64,000 bases of DNA from positions 563,501 to 627,500 of the forward strand of contig NW_024067682.1 of assembly GCF_009389715.1 (NCBI RefSeq). The letters run 5' to 3'. The notes under the pieces were generated by a model that had not been told where the DNA came from, ran no database searches, and worked only from the letters and a program-made list of their open reading frames with translations. Origin of the DNA: Phoenix dactylifera (lineage: Eukaryota; Streptophyta; Magnoliopsida; Arecales; Arecaceae). Shown piece by piece: positions 12,209 through 22,502 of this stretch. Positions within the stretch are counted from its first letter, which is position 1, and every line of letters begins with the position of its first letter. Position numbers and translations under genes: made by a program.

Positions 12209-14234
12209 TCAGTCTTCAGTAGTGTTTGTATCATCATCATCAGAGGATGTTGTATTATGTCCACCTTTATCTTGAAGTCTTGCCTCAGCATCCAACCAAT
12301 CTTTGAAGCAGAGAAGCATCTCCACCGTTTCGCCCGTCATCCTACTTCTCTTTTCGTCAAGAACACGCCGACCTGCACTAAAAGCGGATTCCGATGCTAC
12401 CGTGGACATCGGCACAGCTAAAATATCGCGTGCAATTGCAGACATAACAGGATATTGATTTCTAACACTCTTCCACCAAGATAATACATCTAGATTCTCT
12501 ATTTGATTTTCATCATATGCAGACTGAAGATCATTTCGTAAATAAAATTCTAGTTCACTACTTAAAGATGAAGAAGATGAAGATAAACTTGAAGCATGTG
12601 TGTGTCTTCTCTGTGCAATGAATGAAAAAATAGATGACGAACGAGAACTACTAGAAGAAGGAATAGAGGTTTGTATTTGTGTTCTAGATCCACGAATTTT
12701 TTCATCATATATAGCATAAATATCATAAAGAAGTTGTTTTACCTCATTTTTAGCAGGTTCAGGATCTTTAATCATATTTTCACAGTATGCATCAAGTAAA
12801 ATTAGCACGCCATTTAATTTAACTCTAGAATCAAATACAGCAGCTAAGTTATGCATAGGACATATCTTGTCCCAATACTCATTCCATTTAGATTTCATTA
12901 GGTCAATAATAGGCATTAACATCATCATATCTATGTTCTGCAAATTTTTGACTAATTATATATGCTTGTTGTAAAAATGAACATGAAGTTGGATAATAAA
13001 TACCAGAAAGAACATTGGTAGCATTATAAAAACTAAGCAAAAAATCTTCCAAAATTTTTCCTTTATTCCAACCAGTTTCAGTCAATGTAAAGCCTAATCC
13101 ACGATCATTAATATATGCACTTAATAAGTTTCTATATGGGTATGCATTATGTATCATGCTATATGTTGAGTTCCAACGAGTAATTACATCAAGTTTAAAT
13201 TTTTTAAAACGTTTACCATGATTTATACATAGTTCCTTAAATTCTTGAAGTCTTGATCTTGAAGCATGAATAAAAGAAACTGCATTTCTAATTTTACCAA
13301 TCACATCTTGAATCATACCCATGCCAGCTTGAACAGAAAGATTTAAGATATGACATGCACATCTAATATGCAATAAATTTCCATCTAACATGGGATGCAA
13401 TGAGTCTTTTAATAATGCAACAGTAGAATTATTATTAGATGCATTATCAAAAGTAATAGACATAATTTTATCATTAATATTATATGAACATGCAGTTTGA
13501 TAAATGATATTTGAAATTTGTTGTCCAGAATGTGGAAAATCAAAAGCACAAAAAGCAAGAATACGTTTATTTAATTGCCAATCATTATCAATATAATGAG
13601 CACTAATGGCAATAAAACAATTACTACCTACAGATGCTGACCAAATATCAGAAGTTAATGAAATTTTTACATTTAAAGTAGAAAGTGATTCAATTAAACT
13701 TTGTTTCATTGCTAAAAAGTTAGTCATAGCTACTCTTCTAAATGTACGCCTACTAGTTCTTTTGTAAGCAGGTTGTAGGTTTAATTGAACATATTCTTCG
13801 AAATTAAAAGATTCACATAAACTAAAAGGTAATTCATCCTTAACTATCCGTTTTACAAGTGCTTTTCTTTGATTTTCATGATTATATGCAAAATTACCTA
13901 CAAGTAATCCCCCTTGTATATTAAGGGTACTTTGAGTTTGAGCATGAGAATCATGCATCCTATGACTCTCTTGATGTCTTTTTAAATGCCCTGTTCCCCC
14001 ACTACTACTACAACTATAAAGTTTGGCACATTTTTTACATTTAGCTTTCCAGACTCCATCAACCATAACTCTATCAAATTCAGTCCATACAGCACTAGTC
14101 CTCTTACGAGAAGAGGTTTGATCTTCACTCGGTTCACTAGTTCTAGAGGAACTAGGAACATGGGGTTGGGGATTAGTTTCTTCTCCCTCAGAAACAGGAG
14201 GAATGCCAAACTGACTTTCCTCAAAAGATGACAT
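12209..14234 (-). pseudogene. hAT transposase, split by a frameshift
   Basis: Two overlapping minus-strand ORFs make up the transposase. The N-terminal one (14234-12903, 443 codons) has an acidic/serine-rich leader and a BED zinc finger (C..C in KCKKCAKLY, then HLKRHQESH, roughly residues 46-92). It continues into the RNase H-like core with SLTSDIWSA, ITFDNASNN, CACHILNL and DVITRWNSTY. The C-terminal one (12943-12209, 244 codons) carries the insertion/helical region, a serine-rich stretch and the hAT dimerisation domain (LDVLSWWK, VPMSTVASESAFSAGRR). The ORFs overlap at 12903-12943 in different frames, so a frameshift separates the core from the dimerisation domain. Splicing around it cannot be excluded. 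Confidence 0.9.
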
Positions 14235-14891
14235 ATCTAAATTGATGAATTAAAAAAATAAAAACTAACCACAAAGAGGATTGGAGGAATTGAGTAGAGG
14301 GTCGGAGGGCAGAGGCAGAGCCGCAGAGCCGAGATTCTGAGCTTCCTCTTGTGCTCTCAACAGGAGTGACCTTCTCTTCTCAACAGGAACCTCCTCTTGT
14401 GTAGCACTTGAACACTTGCTAAATGCAAACTAAAAATTAAATTGCTAGAAGAGCACTTTAGAAGAGAGAAATAATAGTATTAGAGAAGGAGAGAATAGTT
14501 GGTTTGGTGTGGTGAGAATGAGGGAGGAAAGGGCTATTTATAGAAGCCCAAAAATTTTTTTTCCCCAAAATACCCCTCAATTCAGCCGTTATTGGACTGT
14601 TGGGAGGGGTAAAACCGACTTTTTCCCAAAATAGCCGTTGGAAACGGCTATTTTCCTCACCCCTCACCGTTGCGGGCCGTGCCAGGCATGGCCCGCAACG
14701 GCTCCAAACGGGCCGTGCCTGGCACGGCCCGTGGCGTGCCGTGCCCGGCCCGACCCGCCAATAGACGGGCCGGGGGCCGGGCCGGGCTTCCTTTTGCGCC
14801 CGCGCCGGGCCGTGCCGGCACGGCCCGTTTCGACCTTGGGCCCGGTGGGCCGGGGCCGGGCCGGCCCGGCACGGCCCGATGCCCAACACTA

Positions 14892-17049
14892 TCAACAACC
14901 AACTTCCCTGTTCACACCTTGCCATACTTCCCACGCCCGCATTTTCCATGCATCCGGCCCATCACCTCCTCCCAACCAAATCCAGTGTCTTTCCTCTTCC
15001 GAACCAACCCAGCCTCCCTCCGGATCACGACATTCATCCAAAATCAAGTCCTCTGTTTCTCCTCATCCTCTTCTCCGGATCACACCAGTGAATTTTCCGA
15101 ATCACCCGCGAGCGAGCTCATCTTTCCAACGTCTCCCTCAACTTCTCTTCATCCCACGTCATCATGCAAGTCCCCTTCATTCCATTTCAACTTCCACGTC
15201 CTCAGCCGAATCCAAACTCCATCGTCCGCAGAATCCTCCTGCGTCCAGCTCTCAACCACGGATCCAAGATGTTCTTCTAGATTTCCTCCCATTCGGATTA
15301 ACTCCATCATCCACGGATGAATCCCCTGCATCCCGGAACCGAGTCTTCTCTGCCTTGCTGCGCGTTTGTTCCCAGCAACCCGAGCTTCACGTGCTCACCT
15401 CGCCTGTTCCGAGTCCATCCTATGTCCCAAGATAGATCCCCTCCACGGATAAGCTCTCATCTCGCTCAAAATCTTCTTCTGGATTAATCTCCGCTTTCAT
15501 TCCGTTCGCAAGATACAACTTCCAGATAAGCTTCAAATCCCACGCTCTTCCCGATTGCCTCCCATGATTCTCTACTTTGGATTAACTCCATCATCCACGG
15601 GCAGAATAGAGTTATCCTCTCATCTTCTCAAAACAACATCCCATCTCCTCCCACGACCGGTTATTCAGCGATTCATCTTCATCTCGTAAGCCATATCCTC
15701 CTTCCGGATCACATATCCCAGCTGCCATCCGAATCCCCTGTTTCTCCGCGACCTCCTCCACGTCCTTCCCAAGCTCATCCTTCCAAGGAATAGAGCCGTC
15801 ATCCCTTTCGGATTCATCCCAGCATCTTCCGGATCAGCACTCCAGCTTCCTCGGCTTCATCCTCTCGAGCTTCACGGCATCCAAGCTTTTCCTCCCAACT
15901 TATGGATCAACTCCATCCTTCCGCATCCAAAGATCCTCTGTTCTCAGCCGTATCCACCATTTTCAAGCCTCCCGCATCTCCATCTCAGCCGTAAGCTCAA
16001 TCTGACGTCCACGTCCTCGACATCCCCTACAACCAAGGATCAAGCTGACTTCAGCCAACGAATTCCAGCTCCCAGCTCACCGACTTTCACATCCGGATCA
16101 GATCATCTCCCCATCTCGATCACGTCCATGGAACAGGAAGCCGTTCCTTGCCCTTATCTTCCCACTCGGAAGATCCTATCCAGAGAGGGAAACGGGAGGG
16201 CTGATGAAGGCTATAAAAGGGGGAGGAGACGGATCACATGGCAAGCTCTTCGCAGGCTAAGTTCCCACAGAAATAAAAGGAGGGAGAGAAGTTTGGGTAT
16301 TGTGGGAATAACTCCCCACGGAAAGAAAAAAAAAATGATGAAGGGAGTTTGATTCTTATTCAGTTCATGTTGGGATTAGTCTGAGAAGGAAGACGAAGAA
16401 GGAAGGAACCCAGTCATGATGAAGGCCTTCTGCGACGTTGCTGCTACCCCCAACCATGGAAGGCTGATCTCTTCACTAGGGCAGGATGAAACCCTAAAAA
16501 GGGCCAAAGGTTTTGTATTTTTGATTTCTATTCTTGGAGTTATATAAACTTTATTTTGTTCTTAATGAATATTTTATTTCATCTCATATTTAATTTCTGT
16601 GATTTTAAGTATGACGTTTATACAACCGTTCTTCATGCTCACTAAGTTAATATAAGATCACCCATGCTTACGAAAGATGCAGTGTCCTGCCAAATTAGTT
16701 TAGGGTGGACATTTCATGCCAACCGAAGATAGATGTTCCTAAATTACTTTTGTGAAACTTTATTTGAATGCTTATTACACTTGTAGCCAATTTGCATGTT
16801 AATCCAAGAATAAATTAAAATACAATTAATTCTTGTTGCTTTGTTAGTGGTGATTTTTTGCCCTAGGTTTCCTCAAACTGATATCATTTTAATTGCATTT
16901 CTTATTAAATTGCTTAGTATAGTATTTTCACAAACTCTTCTTTACAAAGTTTTAAGAAAATAATTGTACCCCAATCCCTGTGGATCGATACTCGTAATCA
17001 CTATCCTACAAGATACGTGCTATTGCGTGGTCTTTAAAGTTGACTATCA
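14892..17049 (+). repeat. 3' LTR of the Athila-like element, second part
   Basis: This begins with the second TCAACAAC copy and continues the LTR to GACTATCA, corresponding to 4159-6310. It ends directly before the AGAAT target duplication. Confidence 0.93.
16212..16219 (+). promoter_or_regulatory. TATA box of the 3' LTR
   Basis: TATAAAAG followed by GGGGAGGAG has the canonical form and lies about 840 bp before the LTR end. The same place in the 5' LTR reads CATAAAAG. Promoter activity is inferred from sequence only. Confidence 0.6.
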
Positions 17050-17054
17050 AGAAT

Positions 17055-20010
17055 GCGATCTTGAACATGTTCATACAACTTTTAAATAGACTTTACCCAC
17101 TCTTCTGCATCTCCACTAAACTATTGAGTATTAGGGAGTGGCACCAAATCCAAAGGACTAATGGGATTTTGTCCATAAACAACCTCAAATGGACTATGAC
17201 TAGTAGTTTGACTAGTAGACTGATTGTAAGCAAACTCGGCTAGTGCTAGTAAGAGATCTTTTATTGTCGAATGTTTTTTCCCCCAAAACTTCTCAACAAA
17301 CCGCCCAAACTTCGATTAACAACTTCTATTTGGCTATTTGTTTAGGGATAGCAAGTTGAACTAAATTGAAGATTAGTTCCAAGCTTCCGCCAAATGGTGG
17401 GCCAAAAATGACTCATGAACTTGGTATCTTGATCAGGAGTGATTGTCTTTGGAATGCCATTAAGCTTGACAATCTCTCAAAAGTAAAGATCAGCCACATG
17501 AGAAGCATTAAGAGTTTTACAACAAGGAACAAAATGCGCCATTTTGGAGTAGTGGTCAACAACCACCATGACAGAGTCTTTGTTCCTTTGAGTCTTTGGC
17601 AAACCCACAACAAAATCTATGCTAATATCTTCTCATGGTGAATTAGGAACTGGAAGTGGTGTGTGCAACCCTCTATTCTAGCCATGACTCTTGGCAACGT
17701 GACAAGTTTGACAATGCTCCAAGTGCCGCATAACATCTCGCTCTATTTTTGGCCAATAAATTTTTTTCTTGATAAGAGCAAGCGTCTTATCTCTTCCAAA
17801 GTGACCAGCAAGTCCACCATGAGCTTCAATGATAATAAAATTTCTCAAAAAATAGTTCGGAACACATAACTGGTTGTCCTTAAAGAGATAGCCATCCTAT
17901 AAGAAAAAGTATTGGTAAGAATCCTTCGAGCACACTTCCCATATCTTTGCAAAGAAATGATCTTCTTTGTATAACTCCTTCATTATTTCAAAGCCCAAAA
18001 TATTTGCACGTGCAGTGGCAAGCAAGTAATGTCTGCGACTTAAAGAACAGCTACTTGATTTTGAACACCCGCCTTATGCTTTAGAATAAATGAAAATATT
18101 GCAAAAACTCACTCCATTTGGCATGTCGGCTATTGAGTTTCTACTGGCTGTTCAAATACTTTAAAAATTCATGATCAAAGAAGAGAATAAATTTCTTGGG
18201 AAGGAGATAATGAGTCCAATGGTGCAAAGAGCGAACAATGGCATAAAACTCTTTGTCATAAGTTGAGTACTTCTTCCGAGAATCACTCAACTTTTCACTA
18301 AAGATGGCTATAGACTTACCTTCTTAGCTAAGAACAACACCAATACCCATATTTGAAGCTTCATGATCATTCTTGAATACTTTATTGAAATCGGGTAAAA
18401 TGAGGATTGGAGCTTCAATCACCTTTCTTTTTAGGAGTTCAAAATTCTTCTCAGCTTCACTTGTCCATTTGAATATTCCTCTTTTTAAGTATTCAGTGAT
18501 AGGAGCAATGATAGTGCTAGATCCTTTGATGAACCGCCAATAGAATGATGCAAGACCTGAAAACTTTGGATATCATGGATTGACCTTGGTGTAGGTGAAC
18601 TCGTGATTGCTTCAATCTTGATGGGCTCCATCTTTATGCCCCTACTAGAAACAATATAGCCCAAAAATACAAGGCTTTTAGTAAAGAAATGACACTTCTT
18701 CAAATTGGCAATAAACTTCTGATCTCTTAGAGTATTGAACACTCATCAAAGATGCTCCAAGTGTCGTTCCTCATGCCTGCTATATACCAAAATATCATCA
18801 AAATAGATAACAATAAAATGTCCGATAAATAGTCTAAAGTCATGATTTATAAGCCTCATAAAAATGCTACAAGCATTAGAAAGCCCAAACGGCATAACCA
18901 TCCATTCATATAGACCATCTTGTGTCTTGAAGGCCATTTTCTATTCGTCTTCTGGCCTCCTTCGAATTTGGTGATAACCGCTTCGCAAATCTATCTTCGA
19001 AAAGATAGTGGCACCATGAAGTTGATCAAGAAGATCATCAAGTCGAGGAATAGGAAAGCTGTATTTGACAGTAATCTTGTTCACTGCTCTATTATCAACC
19101 ACATTGTTCGCCATGTTCCCTCTTTCTTAGGAATAAGAAGAGCAGGGATAGCACATGGGCTTATACTTTCTTTAACCAAGCCTTTAGCCTAGAGTTCTTT
19201 TACTTGCTGTTGCAACTCTTCATTCTCCTTAGGACTCATCCTATAGGCCGTCTTGGTAGGAATGACAACACCAAGTTCTAGATCAATGCAATGCTGAATA
19301 TCTCTTATGAGAGGAAGACTAGGTGGAATATCCTCTGGAATGACATCAAGAAACTCAGGAAGAAAAGGCTGGAAAATTGGGGGTGGCTCATTCATTTCTT
19401 CGTTTTCTTGGAACACCACAAAAGCGCAAGCTTCAGTAGCACACTCCAACACGTTCTCAAGCTCACATTTTGAAAGTAAATTACTTTTCTTTCCTTGGTC
19501 TGGTTTGGAAAATTTCTCTAATCGAAGAGGACCCAAGATTATCTTAACTCCATCTTTCACAAAAGAATAAGTATTTCTGAACCCATCAATAATGGCTCTT
19601 CTATTATACTGCTATGGTGTACCCAAAAGTAGATGGCATGCATCCATAGGCACAACATCTCATAACACTTCATCCTTATCATTCTTTCCAATAGAAAATT
19701 GAACAAGACATCACTTATTGACTTTCACCTCGTTCCCTTTGTGAAACCATGTAAGCTTGTAAGGTTAAGGATGCGACTCCATCTTTAGTTTCAAATTCTC
19801 CACCATATCATTTGCCACAACATTTTCACAGCTCCCTCTATCGATAATAACTTCACAAACTTTGTCATGAGAAGTACATCTCGTGTAAAAGATGTTGGTG
19901 TGGAGCCACTCATCTTCATCTTTATGGTCAACGCTCAAACTTCGTTGAACAATAAGTGATTCTCTATTATCAGCATAAGTGACTCCTTTCTTTTCTTCAA
20001 CAAAAGTCAC
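17055..20010 (-). pseudogene. Degenerate gypsy pol (PR-RT-RNase H-IN)
   Basis: Protease (about 20010-19765) has CEVIIDRGSCENV, with the expected serine of the DSG triad replaced by arginine. The linker and start of RT (19560-19190) contain FLDVIPEDIPPSLP, RDIQHCIDL and YRMSPKENEELQ. RT continues with MAFKTQDGLYEWMVMPFGLS and VIYFDDILVYS (18937-18746) and FLGYIVSSRGIKMEP (18742-18485). RNase H (about 18480-18180) has IAIFSEKLSD and YSTYDKEFYAIVRSL. Integrase (about 17900-17055) has peptides such as HSPFEVVYGQNP. Stops and shifts lie between all blocks. The zinc knuckle just before the protease (about 20040-20080) is also broken, with a stop and a lost cysteine. It is not functional. Confidence 0.85.
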
Positions 20011-20406
20011 AATTCTGCAATTTGGATGATCAGAGGCAATATGGCCAATTCATTGGTACTTGAAACATTTGCGAGCATCGGCAATTGGACGACTTGAACG
20101 ATCTCCTGCTTCTTTCTTTGAAAACTTACAATTTGTAGCCTTACCTCCAGAAATTTGTTTAGAGGTTGCAAGACTCCCTCGGTTGGAAGGTCCCTCTTTT
20201 GTCATAAACTATTAGCTTCTTCCACAAGCCTCCTTAAGTTTCTTCTCCACCTTTAGTGCTAACTTGACAACATCAGCATAAGTCCAATATGGTTGTAGTT
20301 GGACAACATTCTCGATTTCCGTCTACAGTCCACCAAAATAGCGAGCGATAATCTGCTCCTCTAGCTCGGCAACATCACATTTCGTAGAAGAAATGGTCTT
20401 GAGACA
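20011..20406 (-). pseudogene. Degenerate gypsy gag C-terminus
   Basis: Minus-strand peptides such as QIIARYFGGLQTEIENVVQL and YADVVKLALKVEKKLKE are recognisable as the C-terminal half of a Ty3/gypsy gag, followed by a broken CCHC knuckle. The N-terminal part of gag is missing. Confidence 0.7.
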
Positions 20407-22436
20407 TGTTAATTTCTTGTACTTATATTGTATATTATTTTATTATTTTATTCTTGTAATTTTATTACAAGACAGTGTTTTAATCATTCCTTGTCCTCTT
20501 TAATTTCAGTTGTTTGAAATTTATATGGTGGATTCAGTGAAATTTCTTAGAATTTTGATGAGGTTTTCTTTGCTATTCTTTTGTTTTTCTCTGCAATTCA
20601 TGATATGCTTTCAGCGACCTTGAGGTGAAACATGCTAAAATTTGGAGTTGAAATTCTAGTCTTTGCTGCTGTTTGATAGTTGCAATCCTGTGGGTTCAGG
20701 ACACTTTGAATCTTGATGTTTAGGGCCTGATTGATTTTATCTCTGAATTTATTTGGTAGAGTCTAGTTTGTTTCAACCAGATCATTGAATAGATTGCTTT
20801 AAGCTTCAGTGTTGTAGAGGACCAGAATTTGTTTGGGCTTGCAGTTGGTGGATGGAACTACTTATCATGTCCTTGTATTATTTTATTTATTTTTATTTTT
20901 TAAATCTATTGAACTGTTCTACGTACGAAGTCAAAATCAGCAGCCGGATTCATTTGTGAGGTGATCGAGTTTTGATTAGTACATTTTCAGTTATTTAGTA
21001 TTTGAAGTGGCTATAAACATGGTGAAAAGGTTTGATAAGAATGACTGGTGTGAACATTTTGCAAGGGTTTAATTAGAATGGTTTTGATCTTTGATTTTTT
21101 TATAAAATTGTATTACTTTAAAATGGAGTTGATGTTATAATTTAAGGGAATATGTATATAATTGTCTTACATTTTGCCTAGTGTGTTGAAAATTTTAGCT
21201 CTGAATTTCTCGGTGTGATATTAGCAATTGTTGGAACAATATCCATCACTTGCTGCTTCCTTGTTAATGATACCTTTCTGACAAAAAAAATGGTAGATCT
21301 ACCAAATTGTTAGCTGACAATAGCTTTTCATAATCCTCCATAAATTAAGGAATATATGATGATAGTGGCTGCTTGAATAAATAATCTAAATTGTTTAATT
21401 TGTAGTGCAGTGCTTTGAGTTTATAGCTAATGCGGATTTAAGGTCTTTGAGCTTTTGTTATGACTTGATTAGTATTTTAGCTTGACTTAGATGAATTTAA
21501 TGAGTGAATATGAATGATTATCGGCTTAAAGTTAGCATCTTTTGCAAGAAATAAGAATCAATTATCTGTACTAAAACATGGATTTTATTTGGTTTTGGAT
21601 GCATAATGTGAATTTGATATATGTCTGAGATCCTTAGCTTCATGTACATCAAAACAAGATATTCTAAGGATTGAATTCGAAATTTAAATTTCAGCAAGAC
21701 AAGATTACTACAGGATTCAACAGTTTTAGTAGTTTTAGTTGAAATTAGAGAAAAATCATTATCATTATAAGAAATCAAAAAGTATTAGAAAAATAAATTA
21801 CAGGATCTCAATGTTAGAGCCATCTGATAATTTTTTGTGTGGTCACCAACTCAGGCCATTATATTATCTAATATAAAAGTGTCATAAAAATTTGTCGAAG
21901 GATATGTACTATGTTAGTGCTTTAGCAACATTCAATGCTAGGCATGGTATATATGTGCTAGTGCCTGGCTGGTACACCATTAAGTCATGATACTTCGATT
22001 ATTGTTCTAAAGAAAGTAAGAAATGATAAAAATTGCAGAAACAGATGACACTGGCCAACTAGTTTTTGGCTAGAGATTTGAAACAAACCCCAGTTTTGGA
22101 TCTGTTCTGGCTAGAACTAATTGTTTGATTTGGTTTGGAGTGTTGGACAAAATTTTAAAATTAAAGAGATGCATGTGATTAACTTCTTATGAGGAGTAAG
22201 TTAAAATTGAATTGAACCAAACTCTGAACTAGGGAAGCCTCTTGTTGTACTGTTTCCAAGTTTTTCCCTTTATTCAGACGCACTTCATGTTGTTTGAGGA
22301 AATGTTAGATTTAGAGTGAACTTGAATAGCATCTGGTTATTTCTGTAAGGAAAAAATGCTTTGTAAGCATTCTCATGAGAGTAGTACTTTTAGTCAGTGA
22401 TGGAAGTTTAACAGTATTCACTCCATCCCTTTGCAG
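20407..22436 (+). other. eIF1 upstream region, probably a 5'UTR intron
   Basis: AT-rich DNA without a coding signal. It ends in a pyrimidine-rich tract and a splice acceptor (TTTGCAG ending at 22436) 66 bases before the eIF1 start codon. Plant eIF1 genes often have an intron in the 5'UTR. The non-coding first exon and promoter were not located. They may lie in this stretch or be separated from it by the gypsy insertion. Confidence 0.5.
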
Positions 22437-22502
22437 GTCTAACTGATAAGAAAGTAAAGCATTGTTTGTCTATTCTCTTCAACTAGCAACTGTCAAGAGT
22501 TC
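22437..22502 (+). other. eIF1 5'UTR, second exon part
   Basis: The 66 bases between the acceptor at 22436 and the ATG have no upstream ATG before the start. The ATG context (GTTCATGTC) is followed at once by the conserved MSDLD, which fixes the start. Confidence 0.6.

Larger units (their letters stand above)
11588..14891 (-). mobile_element. hAT DNA transposon inside the 3' LTR
   Basis: The ends are inverted repeats TAGAGTTGGGCACTGGGCCG and, reversed from the right, TAGTGTTGGGCATCGGGCCG. The 8 bp target duplication TCAACAAC is exact (11580-11587 and 14892-14899), and the uninterrupted site is present in the 5' LTR. Removing 11588-14899 restores the LTR at a length within 2 bp of its partner. 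Both ends carry 230-310 bp of GC-rich DNA packed with GGGCC, GGCACGG and GGCCCG words, probably transposase binding sites. The 3.3 kb element encodes a BED/RNase H-like/dimerisation transposase on the minus strand, broken by a frameshift. Confidence 0.95.
3835..17049 (+). mobile_element. Athila-like LTR retrotransposon with gag and protease only
   Basis: LTRs at 3835-6310 and 11264-17049 start TG and end CA. The 5 bp target duplication AGAAT is exact (3830-3834 and 17050-17054). The primer site follows the 5' LTR directly and fits tRNA-Asp, as in Athila elements. The internal region is only about 4.95 kb and carries a broken gag and an intact aspartic protease. No reverse transcriptase, RNase H, integrase or envelope-like ORF is visible, so the element depends on others for copying and integration. 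Over the first 310 bp the two LTRs differ at about nine positions (about 3%). It inserted into the integrase of an older minus-strand gypsy element, and its 3' LTR was later split by a hAT transposon. Confidence 0.92.
17055..20406 (-). mobile_element. Decayed Ty3/gypsy element (gag-pol part)
   Basis: On the minus strand the order from right to left is gag remnant, protease, reverse transcriptase, RNase H, integrase, then (across the Athila-like insertion) the integrase C-terminus at 3343-3834. This is the Ty3/gypsy order. Many stops and frameshifts show it is old. The gag is cut at about 20406, where unrelated AT-rich DNA upstream of eIF1 begins, so the element is 5'-truncated or its left part has diverged beyond recognition. 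No matching LTR is identified on this side. Confidence 0.85.
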
